A stretch of 64,000 nucleotides of DNA, from contig OY282558.1 of assembly GCA_958295665.1 (NCBI GenBank), forward strand, positions 116,984,838 through 117,048,837, given 5' to 3'. The translations under genes and the position numbers were made by a program. Shown in pieces: positions 39,971 to 52,246 of the stretch; position 1 is the stretch's first letter; every line of letters starts with the position of its first letter. Under the pieces are notes generated by a model. It did not search any database and was not told the origin of the DNA. It worked only from the letters and a program-made list of their open reading frames with translations. This stretch comes from Tipula vernalis (Eukaryota > Arthropoda > Insecta > Diptera > Tipulidae).

Positions 39971-40143
39971 ATGGTCCGATTACGATGGTTGATACCTCTA
40001 TAAATAGGTTTCGGGACCTGTAATTGCTGTGATAATTTTCATTTTGATTGCTCGATTATTTCTAAACATTTCTTAGAAAATTCATTTTTATTGAAAATCA
40101 ACTGTGCTATAGCCCACAAGTTTTTGGGCGGCAGAAATCTAAA

Positions 40144-40311
40144 ATGGTCCGATTACGATGGTTGATACCTCTATGGTTTCGGGACCTGTAATTGCTGTGA
40201 CAATTTTCATTTTGATTGCTCGATTATTTCTAAACATTTCTTAGAAAATTCAATTTTATTGAAAATCAACTGTGCTATAGCCCACAAGTTTTTGGGCGGC
40301 AGAAATCTAAA
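40144..40311 (+). repeat. 168-bp unit with five-base deletion
   Basis: CTCTATCAATAGGTTTCGG is shortened to CTCTATGGTTTCGG, removing five bases including the second arm of dyad 1. I see this deletion only once. Confidence 0.9.
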
Positions 40312-40657
40312 ATGGTCCGATTACGATGGTTGATACCTCTATCAATAGGTTTCGGGACCTGTAATTGCTGTGACAATTGACATTTTGATTGTTCGATTAT
40401 TTCTAAACATTTCTTAGAAAATTCAATTTTATTGAAAATCAACTGTGCTATAGCCCACAAGTTTTTGGGCGGCAGAAATCTATAATGGTCCGATTACGAT
40501 GGTTGATACCTCTATCAATAGGTTTCGAGGCCTGTAATTGCTGTGACAATTTTCATTTTGATTGCTCGGTTATTTCTAAACATTTCTTAGAAAATTCAAT
40601 TTTATTGAAAATCAACTGTGCTATAGCTCACAAGATTTTGGGCGGCAGAAATCTAAA
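40312..40657 (+). repeat. Two-unit segment duplicated 5,359 bp away (copy 1)
   Basis: The units carry the rare ACAATTGACATTTT change, then a CTATAATGGTCC junction, CTCGGTTAT and AGCTCACAAGATTTTGGG. The same series is present at 45671-46016. Confidence 0.88.
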
Positions 40658-43600
40658 ATGGTCCGATTACGATGGTTGATACCTCTATCAATAGGTTTCG
40701 AGGCTTGTAATAGCTGTGACAATTTTCATTTTGATTGCTCGATTATTTATAAACATTTCTAAGAAAATTCAATTTTATTGAAAATCAACTGTGCTATAGC
40801 CCACAAGTTTTTGGGCGGCAGAAATCTAAAATGGTCCGATTACGATGGTTGATACCTCTATCAATAGGTTTCGAGGCCTGTAATTGCTGTGACAATTTTC
40901 ATTTTGATTGCTCGATTATTTCTAAACATTTCTTAGAAAATTCAATTTTATTGAAAATCAACTGTGCTATAGCCCACAAGTTTTTGGGCGGCAGAAATCT
41001 AAAATGGTCCGATTACGATGGTTGATACCTCTATCAATAGGTTTTGAGGCCTGTAATTGCTGTGACAATTTTCATTTTGATTGCTCGATTATTTCTAAAC
41101 ATTTCTTAGAAATTCATTTTTATTGAAAATCAACTGTGTTATAGCCCACAAGTTTTTGGGCGGCAGAAATCTAAAATGGTCCGATTACGACGGTTGATAC
41201 CTCTATCAATAGGTTTCGGGACCTGTAATTGCTGTGACAATTTTGATTTTGATTGCTCGATTATTTCTAAACATTTCTTAGAAAATTCAATTTTATTGAA
41301 AATCAACTATGCTATAGTCCACCAATTTTTGGGCGGCAGAAATCTAAAATGGTCCGATTACGATGGTTGATACCTCTATAAATAGGTTTCGGGACCTGTA
41401 ATTGCTGTGATAATTTTCATTTTGATTGCTCGATTATTTCTAAACATTTCTTAGAAAATTCATTTTTATTGAAAATCAACTGTGCTATAGCCCACAAGTT
41501 TTTGGGCGGCAGAAATCTAAAATGGTCCGATTATGATGGTTGATACCTCTATGAATAGGTTTCGAGGCCTGTAATTGCTGTGACAATTTTCATTTTGATT
41601 GGTCGATTATTTCTAAACATTTCTCAGAAAATTCAATTTTATTGAAAATCAACTGTGCTATAGCCCACAAGTGTTTGGGCGGCAGCAATCTAAAATGGTC
41701 CGATTACGATGGTTGATACCTCTATCAATAGGTTTCGAGGCCTGTAATTGCTGTGACAATTTTGATTTTGATTGTTCGATTATTTCTAAACATTTCTTAG
41801 AAAATTCAATTTTATTGAAAATCAACTGTGCTATAGCCCACAAGTTTTTGGGCGGCAGAAATCTAAAATGGTCCGATTACGATGGTTGATACCTCTATCA
41901 ATAGGTTACGAGGCCTATAACTTCTGTGACAATTTTCATTTTGATTGCTCGATTATTTCTAAACATTTCTAAGAAAATTCAATTTTATTGAAAATCAACT
42001 GTGCTATAGCCCACAAGTTTTTGGGCGGCAGAAATCTAAAATAGTCGGATTACGATGGTTGATACCTCTATCAATAGGTTTCGAGGCCTGTAATTGCTGT
42101 GACAATTTTCATTTTGATTGCTCGATTATTTCTAAACATTTCTTAGAAAATTCAATTTTATTGAAAATCAACTGTGTTATAGTCCACCAATTTTTGGGCG
42201 GCAGAAATCTAAAATGGTCCGATTACGATGGTTGATACCTCTATCAATAGTTTTCGGGGCCTGTAATTGCTGTGACAATTTTCATTTTGATTGCTCGATT
42301 ATTTCTAAACATTTCTTCGAAAATTCAATTTTATTGAAAATCAACTGTGCTATAGCCCACAAGTTTTTGGGCGGCAGAAATCTAAAATGGTCCGATTACG
42401 ATGGTTGATACCTCTATCAATAGGTTTCGGAACCTGTAATTGCTGTGACAATTTTCATTTCGATTGCTCGATTATTTCAAAACATTTCTTAGAAAATTCA
42501 ATATTATTGAAAATCAACTGTGCTATAGCCCACAAGTGTTTGGGCGGCAGAAATCTAAAATGGTCAGATTACGATGGTTGATACCTCTATCAATAGGTTT
42601 CGGGGCCTGTAATTGCTGTGACAATTTTCATTTTGATTGCTCGATTATTTCTAAACATTTCTTAGAAAATTCAATTTTATTGAAAATCAACTGTTGTATA
42701 GCCCACAAGTTTTTGGGCGGCAAAAATCTAAAATGGTCCGATTATGATGGTTGATACCTCTATCAATAGGTTTCGAGGCCTGTAATTGCTGTGACAATTA
42801 ACATTTTTAATGCTCGATTATTTCTAAACATTTCTTAGAAAATTCAATGTTATTGAAAATCAACTGTGCTATAGCCCAAAAGTTTTTGGGCGGCAGAAAT
42901 CTAAAATGGTCCGATTACGATGGTTGATACCTCTATCAATAGGTTTCGGGGCCTGTAATTGCTGTGACAATTTTCATTTTGATTGCTCGATTATTTCTAA
43001 ACATTTCTTAGAATAATCAATTTTATTGAAAATCAACTGTGCTATAGCCCACAAGTTTTTGGGCGGCAGAAATCTAAAATGGTCCGATTACGATGGTTGA
43101 TACCTCTATCAATAGGTTTCGAGGCCTGTAATTGCTGTGACAATTTTCATTTTGATTGCTCGATTATTTCTAAACATTTCTTAGAAAATTCAATTTTATT
43201 GAAAATCAACTGTGCTATAGCCCACAAGTTTTTGGGCGGCAGAAATCTAAAATAGTCCGATTACGATGGTTAATACCTCTATCAATAGGTTTCGAGGCCT
43301 GTAGTTGCTGTGACAATTTTCATTTTGATTGCTCGATTATTTCTAAACATTTCTTAGAAAATTCAATTTTATTGAAAATCAACTGTGCTATAGCCCACAA
43401 GTTTTTGGGCGGCAAAAATCTAAAATGGTCCGATTACGATGATTGATACCTCTATCAATAGGTTTCTGGACCTGTAATTGCTGTGACAATTTTCATTTTG
43501 ATTGCTCGATTATTTCTAAACATTTCTTAGAAAATTCAGTATTATTGAAAATCAACTGTGCTATAGCCCAAAAGTTTTTGGGCAGCAGAAATCTAAAATG

Positions 43601-43770
43601 GTCCGATTACGATGGTTGATACCTCTATCAATAGGTTTCGGGGCCTGTAATTGCTGTGACAATTTTCATTTTGATTGCTCGATTATTTCTAAACATTTCT
43701 TAGAAAATTCAATTTTATTGAAAATCAACTGTGTTATAGCCCACAAGTTTTTGGGCGGCAGAAATCTAAA

Positions 43771-44288
43771 ATGGTCCGATTACGATGGTTGATACCTCTA
43801 TCAATAGGTTTCGGGACCTGTAATTGCTGTGAGAATTTTCATTTTGATTGCTCGATTATTTCTAAACATTTCTTAGAAAATTCAATTATATTGAAAATCA
43901 ACTATGCTATAGTCCACCAATTTTTGGGCGGCAGAAATCTAAAATGGTCCGATTACGATGGTTGATACCTCTATAAATAAGTTTCGGGACCTGTAATTGC
44001 TGTGATAATTTTTATTTTGATTGCTCGATTATTTCTAAACATTTCTTAGAAAATTCATTTTTATTGAAAATCAACTGTGCTATAGCCCACAAGTTTTGGG
44101 CGGCAGAAATCTAAAATGGTCCGATTACGATGGTTGATACCTCTATCAATAGGTTTCGGGACCTGTAATTGCTGTGACAATTTTCATTTTGATTGCTCGA
44201 TTATTTCTAAACATTTCTTAGAAAATTCAATTTTATTGAAAATCAACTGGGTTATAGCCCACAAGTTTTTGGGCGGCAGAAATCTAAA
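43771..44288 (+). repeat. Block J, copy 1 (3 units, 518 bp)
   Basis: Series: GTGAGAATTTT with GTCCACCAA (43771), CTATAAATAAG with GTGATAATTTTTATT and a 172-bp length (43944, CAAGTTTTGGGC), then AACTGGGTTATAG (44116). It recurs 1,382 bp downstream at 45153. Confidence 0.85.
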
Positions 44289-45152
44289 ATGGTCCGATTA
44301 CGATGGTTGATACCTCTATAAATAGGTTTCGGGACCTGTAATTGCTGTGATAATTTTTATTTTGATTGCTCGATTATTTCTAAACATTTCTTAGAAAATT
44401 CAATTTTATTGAAAATCAACTGTGCTATAGCCCACAAGTTTTTGGGCGGCAGAAATCTAAAATGGTCCGATTACGATGGTTGATACCTCTATCAATAGGT
44501 TTCGAGGCCTGTAACTGCTGTGACAATTTTCATTTTGATTGCTCGATTATTTCTAAACATTTCTAAGAAAATTCAATTTTATTGAAAATCAACTGTGCTA
44601 TAGCCCACAAGTTTTTGGGCGGCAGAAATCTAAAATAGTCGGATTACGATGGTTGATACCTCTATCAATAGGTTTCGAGGCCTGTAATTGCTGTGACAAT
44701 TTTCATTTTGATTGCTCGATTATTTCTAAACATTTCTTAGGAAATTCAATTTTATTGAAAATCAACTGTGCTATAGCCCACAAGTTTTTGGGCGGCAGAA
44801 ATCTAAAATGGTCCGATTACGATGGTTGATACCTCTATCAATAGTTTTCGGGGCCTGTAATTGCTGTGACAATTTTCATTTTGATTGCTCGATTATTTCT
44901 AAACATTCTTCGAAAATTCAATTTTATTGAAAATCAACTGTGTTATAGCCCACAAGTTTTTGGGCGGCAGAAATCTAAAATGGTCCGATTACGATGGTTG
45001 ATACCTCTATCAATAGGTTTCGGGACCTGTAATTGCTGTGACAATTTTCATTTTGATTGCTCGATTATTTCTAAACATTTCTTAGAAAATTCAATTTTAT
45101 TGAAAATCAACTGTGTTATAGCCCACAAGTTTTTGGACGGCAGAAATCTAAA

Positions 45153-45670
45153 ATGGTCCGATTACGATGGTTGATACCTCTATCAATAGGTTTTGGGACC
45201 TGTAATTGCTGTGAGAATTTTCATTTTGATTGCTCGATTATTTCTAAACATTTCTTAGAAAATTCAATTTTATTGAAAATCAACTATGCTATAGTCCACC
45301 AATTTTTGGGCGGCAGAAATCTAAAATGGTCCGATTACGATGGTTGATACCTCTATAAATAGGTTTCGGGACCTGTAATTGCTGTGATAATTTTTATTTT
45401 GATTGCTCGATTATTTCTAAACATTTCTTAGAAAATTCATTTTTATTGAAAATCAACTGTGCTATAGCCCACAAGTTTTGGGCGGCAGAAATCTAAAATG
45501 GTCCGATTACGATAGTTGATACCTCTATCAATAGGTTTCGGGACCTGTAATTGCTGTGACAATTTTCATTTTGATTGCTCGATTATTTCTAAACATTTCT
45601 TAGAAAATTCAATTTTATTGAAAATCAACTGGGTTATAGCCCACAAGTTTTTGGGCGGCAGAAATCTAAA
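45153..45670 (+). repeat. Block J, copy 2 (3 units, 518 bp)
   Basis: Same three diagnostic units as 43771-44288, including the rare AACTGGGTTATAG and the one-base loss in CAAGTTTTGGGC. Private changes include ATTACGATAGTTG (45498). Confidence 0.85.
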
Positions 45671-46016
45671 ATGGTCCGATTACGATGGTTGATACCTCTA
45701 TCAATAGGTTTCGGGACCTGTAATTGCTGTGACAATTGACATTTTGATTGTTCGATTATTTCTAAACATTTCTTAGAAAATTCAATTTTATTGAAAATCA
45801 ACTGTGCTATAGCCCACAAGTTTTTGGGCGGCAGAAATCTATAATGGTCCGATTACGATGGTTGATACCTCTATCAATAGGTTTCGAGGCCTGTAATTGC
45901 TGTGACAATTTTCATTTTGATTGCTCGGTTATTTCTAAACATTTCTTAGAAAATTCAATTTTATTGAAAATCAACTGTGCTATAGCTCACAAGATTTTGG
46001 GCGGCAGAAATCTAAA
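45671..46016 (+). repeat. Two-unit segment duplicated 5,359 bp away (copy 2)
   Basis: Carries the same rare ACAATTGACATTTT, CTATAATGGTCC, CTCGGTTAT and AGCTCACAAGATTTTGGG changes as 40312-40657. It directly follows block J copy 2, so two unrelated duplications abut here. Confidence 0.88.
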
Positions 46017-46708
46017 ATGGTCCGATTACGATGGTTGATACCTCTATCAATAGGTTTCTAAGCTTGTAATTGCTGTGACAATTTTCATTTTGATTGCTCG
46101 GATATTTCTAAACATTTCTTCGAAAATTCAATTTTATTGAAAATCAACTGTGCTATAGCCCACAAGTTTTTGGGCGGCAGAAATCTAAAATGGTCCGATT
46201 ACGATGGTTGATACCTCTATCAATAGGTTTCGGGGCCTGTAATTGCTGTGACAATTTTCATTTTGATTGCTCGATTATTTCTAAACATTTCTTAGAAAAT
46301 TCAATTTTATTGAAAATCAACTATGCTATAGCCCACAAGTTTTTGGGCGGCAGAAATCTAAAATAGTCGGATTACGATGGTTGATACCTCTATCAATAGG
46401 TTTCGGGACCTGTAATTGCTGTGACAATTTTCATTTTGATTGCTCGATTATTTCTAAACATTTCTTAGAAAATTCAATTTTATTGAAAATCAACTGTGCT
46501 ATAGCCCACAAGTTTTTGGGCGGCAGAAATCTAAAATGGTCCGATTACGATAGTTGATACCTCTATCAATAGGTTTCGAGGCCTGTAATTGCTGTGACAA
46601 TTTTCATTTTGATTGCTCGATTATTTCTAAACATTTCTTAGAAAATTCAATTTTATTGAAAATCAACTGTGCTATAGCCCACAAGTTTTTGGGCGGCAGA
46701 AATCTAAA

Positions 46709-48265
46709 ATGGTCCGATTACGATGGTTGATACCTCTATCAATAGGTTTTGAGGCCTGTAATTGCTGTGACAATTTTCATTTTGATTGCTCGATTATTTC
46801 AAAACATTTCTCAGAAAATTCAATTTTATTGAAAATCAACTGTGCTATAGCCCACAAGTTTTTGGGCGGCAGAAATCTAAAATGGTCCGATTACGATGGT
46901 TGATACCTCTATCAATAGGTTTTGAGGCCTGTAATTGCTGTGACAATTTTCATTTTGATTGCTCGATTATTTCTTAACATTTCTTAGAAAATTCATTTTT
47001 ATTGAAAATCAACTGTGCTATAGCCCACAAGTTTTTGGGCGGCAGAAATCTAAAATGGTCCGATTACGATGGTTGATACCTCTATCAATAGGTTTCGGGA
47101 CCTGTAATTGCTGTGACAATTTTCATTTTCATTGCTCGGTTATTTCTAAACATTTCTTAGAAAATTCAATTTTATTGAAAATCAACTGTGCTATAGCCCA
47201 CAAGTTTTTGGGCGGCAGAAATCTAAAATGGTCCGATTACGATAGTTGATACCTCTATCAATAGGTTTCGAGGCCTGTAATTGCTGTGACAATTTTCATT
47301 TTGATTGCTCGATTATTTCAAAACATTTCTCAGAAAATTCAATTTTATTGAAAATCAACTGTGCTATAGCCCACAAGTTTTTGGGCGGCAGAAATCTAAA
47401 ATGGTCCGTTTACGATGGTTGATACCTCTATCAATAGGTTTTGAGGCCTGTAATTGCTGTGACAATTTTCATTTTGATTGCTCGATTATTTCTAAACATT
47501 TCATAGAAAATTCATTTTTATTGAAAATCAACTGTGCTATAGCCCACAAGTTTTTGGGCGGCAGAAATCTAAAATGGTCCGATTACGATGGTTGATACCT
47601 CTATCAATAGGTTTCGGGACCTGTAATTGCTGTGACAATTTTCATTTTCATTGCTCGGTTATTTCTAAACATTTCTTATAAAATTCAATTTTATTGAAAA
47701 TCAACTGTGTTATAGCCCACAAGTTTTTGGGCGGCAGAAATCTAAAATGGTCCGATTACGATGGTTGATACCTCTATCAATAGGTTTCGGGGCCTGTAAT
47801 TGCTGTGACAATTTTCATTTTGATTGCTCGATTATTTCAAAACATTTCTCAGAAAATTCAATTTTATTGAAAATCAACTGTGTTATAGCCCACAAGTTTT
47901 TGGGCGGCAGAAATCTAAAATGGTCCGATTACGATGGTTGATACCTCTATCAATAGGTTTTGAGGCCTGTAATTGCTGTGACAATTTTCATTTTGATTGC
48001 TCGATTATTTCTAAACATTTCTTAGAAAATTCATTTTTATTGAAAATCAACTGTGCTATAGCCCACAAGTTTTTGGGCGGCAGAAATCTAAAATGGTCCG
48101 ATTACGATGGTTGATACCTCTATCAATAGGTTTCGGGACCTGTAATTGCTGTGACAATTTTCATTTTCATTGCTCGGTTATTTCTAAACATTTCTTAGAA
48201 AATTCAATTTTATTGAAAATCAACTGTGCTATAGCCCACAAGTTTTTGGGCGGCAGAAATCTAAA
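46709..48265 (+). repeat. Block K: 3-unit (519-bp) higher-order repeat, three copies
   Basis: Each 519-bp copy (46709, 47228, 47747) has unit 1 with ATTTCAAAACATTTCTCAG, unit 2 with GGTTTTGAGGCC and CATTTTTATT, and unit 3 with GGGACC, CATTTTCATTG and CTCGGTTAT. A fourth first unit (48266) continues the register into block L. This is the shortest regular HOR with more than two copies in the window. Unit 3 of the third copy (48093) is also the first unit of block L. Confidence 0.9.
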
Positions 48266-51200
48266 ATGGTCCGATTACGATAGTTGATACCTCTATCAAT
48301 AGGTTTCGAGGCCTGTAATTGCTGTGACAATTTTCATTTTGATTGCTCGATTATTTCAAAACATTTCTCAGAAAATTCAATTTTATTGAAAATCAACTGT
48401 GCTATAGCCCACAAGTTTTTGGGCGGGAGAAATCTAAAATGGTCCGATTACGATGGTTGATACCTCTATCAATAGGTTTCGGGACCTGTAATTGCTGTGA
48501 CAATTTTCATTTTGATTGCTCGATTATTTCTAAACATTTCTTAGAAAATTCAATTTTATTGAAAATAAACTAAGCTATAGCCCACAAGTTTTTGGGCGCC
48601 AGAAATCTAAAATAGTCGGATTACGATGGTTGATACCTCTATCAATAGGTTTCGAGGCCTGTAATTGCTGTGACAATTTTCATTTTGATTGCTCGATTAT
48701 TTCTAAACATTTCTTAGAAAATTCAATTTTATTGAAAATCAACTGTGCTATAGCCCACAAGTTTTTGGGCGGCAGAAATCTAAAATGGTCCGATTACGAT
48801 GGTTGATACCTCTATCAATAGGTTTCGAGGCCTGTAATTGCTGTGACAATTTTCATTTCGATTGCTCGATTATTTCTAAACATTTCTCAGAAAATTCAAT
48901 TTTATTGAAAATCAACTGTGCTATAGCCCACAAGTTTTTGGGCGGCAGAAATCTAAAATGGTCCGATTACGATAGTTGATACCTCTATCAATAGGTTTCA
49001 AGGCCTGTAATTGCTGTGACAATTTTCATTTTGATTGCTCGATTATTTCAAAACATTTCTCAGAAAATTCAATTTTATTGAAAATCAACTGTGCTATAGC
49101 CCACAAGTTTTTGGGCGGCAGAAATCTAAAATGGTCCGATTACGATGGTTGATACCTCTATCAATAGGTTTCGGGACCTGTAATTGCTGTGACAATTTTC
49201 ATTTTGATTGCTCGATTATTTCTAAACATTTCTTAGAAAATTCAATTTTATTGAAAATCAACTGTGTTATAGCCCACAAGTTTTTGGGCGGCAGAAATCT
49301 AAAATGGTCCGATTACGATGGTTGATACCTCTATCAATAGGTTTCGGGACCTGTAATTGCTGTGACAATTTTCATTTTGATTGCTCGGTTATTTCTAAAC
49401 ATTTCTTAGAAAATTCAATTTTATTGAAAATCAACTGTGCTATAGCCCACAAGTTTTTGGCGGCAGAAATCTAAAATAGTCGGATTACGATGGTTGATAC
49501 CTCTATCAATAGGTTTCGAGGCCTGTAATTGCTGTGACAATTTTCATTTTGATTGCTCGATTATTTCTAAACATTTCTTAGAAAATTCAATTTTATTGAA
49601 AATCAACTGTGCTATAGCCCACAAGTTTTTGGGCGGCAGAAATCTAAAATGGTCCGATTACGATGGTTGATACCTCCCTCTATCAATAGGTTTCGGAACC
49701 TGTAATTGCTGTGACAATTTTCATTTTGATTGCTCGATTATTTCTAAACATTTCTTAGAAAATTCAATATTATTGAAAATCAACTGTGCTATAGCCCACA
49801 AGTTTTTGGGCGGCAGAAATCTAAAATGATTCGATTACGATGGTTGATACCTCTATCAATAGGTTTCGAGGCCTGTAATTGCTGTGACAATTTTCATTTT
49901 GATTGCTCGATTATTTCTAAACATTTCTCAGAAAATTCAATTTTATTGAAAATCAACTGTGCTATAGCCCACAAGTGTTTGTGCGGCAGAAATCTAAAAT
50001 GGTCCGATTACGATGGTTGATACCTCTATCAATAGGTTTCGAGGCCTGTAATTGCTGTGACAATTTTCATTTTGATTGCTCGATTATTTCTAAACATTTC
50101 TTAGAAAATTCAATTTTATTGAAAATCAACTGTTGTATAGCCCACAAGTTTTTGGGCGGCCAAAATCTAAAATGGTCCGATTATGATGGTTGATACCTCT
50201 ATCAATAGGTTTCGAGGCCTGTAATTGCTGTGACAATTTACATTTTGATTGCTCGATTATTTCTAAACTTTTCTTAGAAAATTCAATTTTATTGAAAATC
50301 AACTGTGCTATAGCCCACAAGTTTTTGGCGGCAGAAATCTAAAATGGTCCGATTACGATGGTTGATACCTCTATCAATAGGTTTCGGGGCCTGTAATTGC
50401 TGTGACAATTTTCATTTTGATTGCTCGATTATTTCTAAACATTTCTTAGAATAATCAATTTTATTGAAAATCAACTGTGCTATAGCCTACAAGTTTTTGG
50501 GCGGTAGAAATCTAAAATGGTCCGATTACGATGGTTGATACCTCTATCAATAGGTTTCGAGGCCTGTAATTGCTGTGACAATTTTCATTTTGATTGCTCG
50601 ATTATTTCTAAACATTTCTTAGAAAATTCAATTTTATTGAAAATCAACTGTGCTATAGCCCACAAGTTTTTGGGCGGCAGAAATCTAAAATAGTCCGATT
50701 ACGATGGTTAATACCTATATCAATAGGTTTCGAGGCCTGTAGTTGCTGTGACAATTTTCATTTTTATTGCTCGATTATTTCTAAACATTTCTTAGAAAAT
50801 TCAATTTTATTGAAAATCAACTGTTGTATAGCCCACAAGTTTTTGGGCGGCAGAAATCTAAAATGGTCCGATTATGATGGTTGATACCTCTATCAATAGG
50901 TTTCGAGGCCTGTAATTGCTGTGACAATTTTCATTTTGATTGCTCGATTATTTCTAAACATTTCTTAGAAAATTCAATTTTATTGAAAATCAACTGTGCT
51001 ATAGCCCACAAGTTTTTGGGCGGCAGAAATCTAAAATAGTCCGATTACGATGGTTAATACCTATATCAATAGGTTTCGAGGCCTGTAGTTGCTGTGACAA
51101 TTTTCATTTTGATTGCTCGATTATTTCTAAACATTTCTTAGAAAATTCAATTTTATTGAAAATCAACTGTTGTATAGCCCACAAGTGTTTGGGCGGCAGA

Positions 51201-52246
51201 AATCTAAAATGGTCCGATTACGATGGTTGATACCTCTATCAATAGGTTTCGAGGCCTGTAATTGCTGTGACAATTTTCATTTTGATTGTTCGATTATTTC
51301 TAAACATTTCTTAGAAAATTCAATTTTATTGAAAATCAACTGTGCTATAGCCCACAAGTTTTTGGGCGACAGAAACCTAAAATAGTCGGATTACGATGGT
51401 TGATACCTCTATCAATAGGTTTCGAGGCCTGTAATTGCTGTGACAATTTTCATTTTGATTGCTCGATTATTTCTAAACATTTCTTAGAAAATTCAATTTT
51501 ATTGAAAATCAACTGTGCTATAGCCCACAAGTTTTTGGGCGGCAGAAATCTAAAATGGTCCGATTACGATGGTTGATACCTCTATCAATAGGTTTCGGAA
51601 CCTGTAATTGCTGTGACAATTTTCATTTTGATTGCTCGATTATTTCTAAATATTTCTTAGAAAATTCAATATTATTGAAAATCAACTGTGCTATAGCCCA
51701 CAAGTTTTTGGGCGGCAGAAATCTAAAATGGTCCGATTACGATGGTTGATACTTCTATCAATAGTTTTCGGGGCCTGTAATTGCTGTGACAATTTTCATT
51801 TTGATTGCTCGATTATTTCTAAACATTTCTTAGAAAATTCAATTTTATTGAAAATCAACTGTGCTATAGCCCACAAGTTTTTGGGCGGCAGAAATCTAAA
51901 ATAGTCCGATTACGATGGTTAATACCTATATCAATAGGTTTCGAGGCCTGTAGTTGCTGTGACAATTTTCATTTTGATTGCTCGATTACTTCTAAACATT
52001 TCTTAGAAAATTCAATTTTATTGAAAATCAACTGTTGTATAGCCCACAAGTTTTTGGGCGGCAAAAATCTAAAATGGTCCGATTATGATGGTTGATACCT
52101 CTATCAATAGGTTTCGAGGCCTGTAATTGCTGTGACAATTTACATTTTGATTGCTCGATTATTTCTAAACTTTTCTTAGAAAATTCAATTTTATTGAAAA
52201 TCAACTGTGCTATAGCCCACAAGTTTTTGGGCGGCAGAAATCTAAA
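48093..52246 (+). repeat. Block L, copy 1 (24 units, 4,154 bp)
   Basis: Markers in order: CATTTTCATTG (48093), ATTTCAAAACATT (48266), AACTAAGC (48439), ATAGTCGG (48612), GGTTTCAAGG (48958), ATAGTCGG after a one-base loss (49476), a 177-bp unit with CCTCCCTCTATC (49649), ATGATTCG (49826), a one-base loss in AGTTTTTGGCGG (50172), ATAGTCCG with GTTAATACC (50690). Most recur 4,154 bp later. Its net length equals block F but arises from different indels (+4, -1, -1). Confidence 0.85.
49649..49825 (+). repeat. 177-bp unit with CTCC insertion (copy 1)
   Basis: GATACCTCTATC became GATACCTCCCTCTATC, four extra bases that widen the spacer of dyad 1. The same insertion is at 53803-53979, exactly 4,154 bp away. 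Confidence 0.92.
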
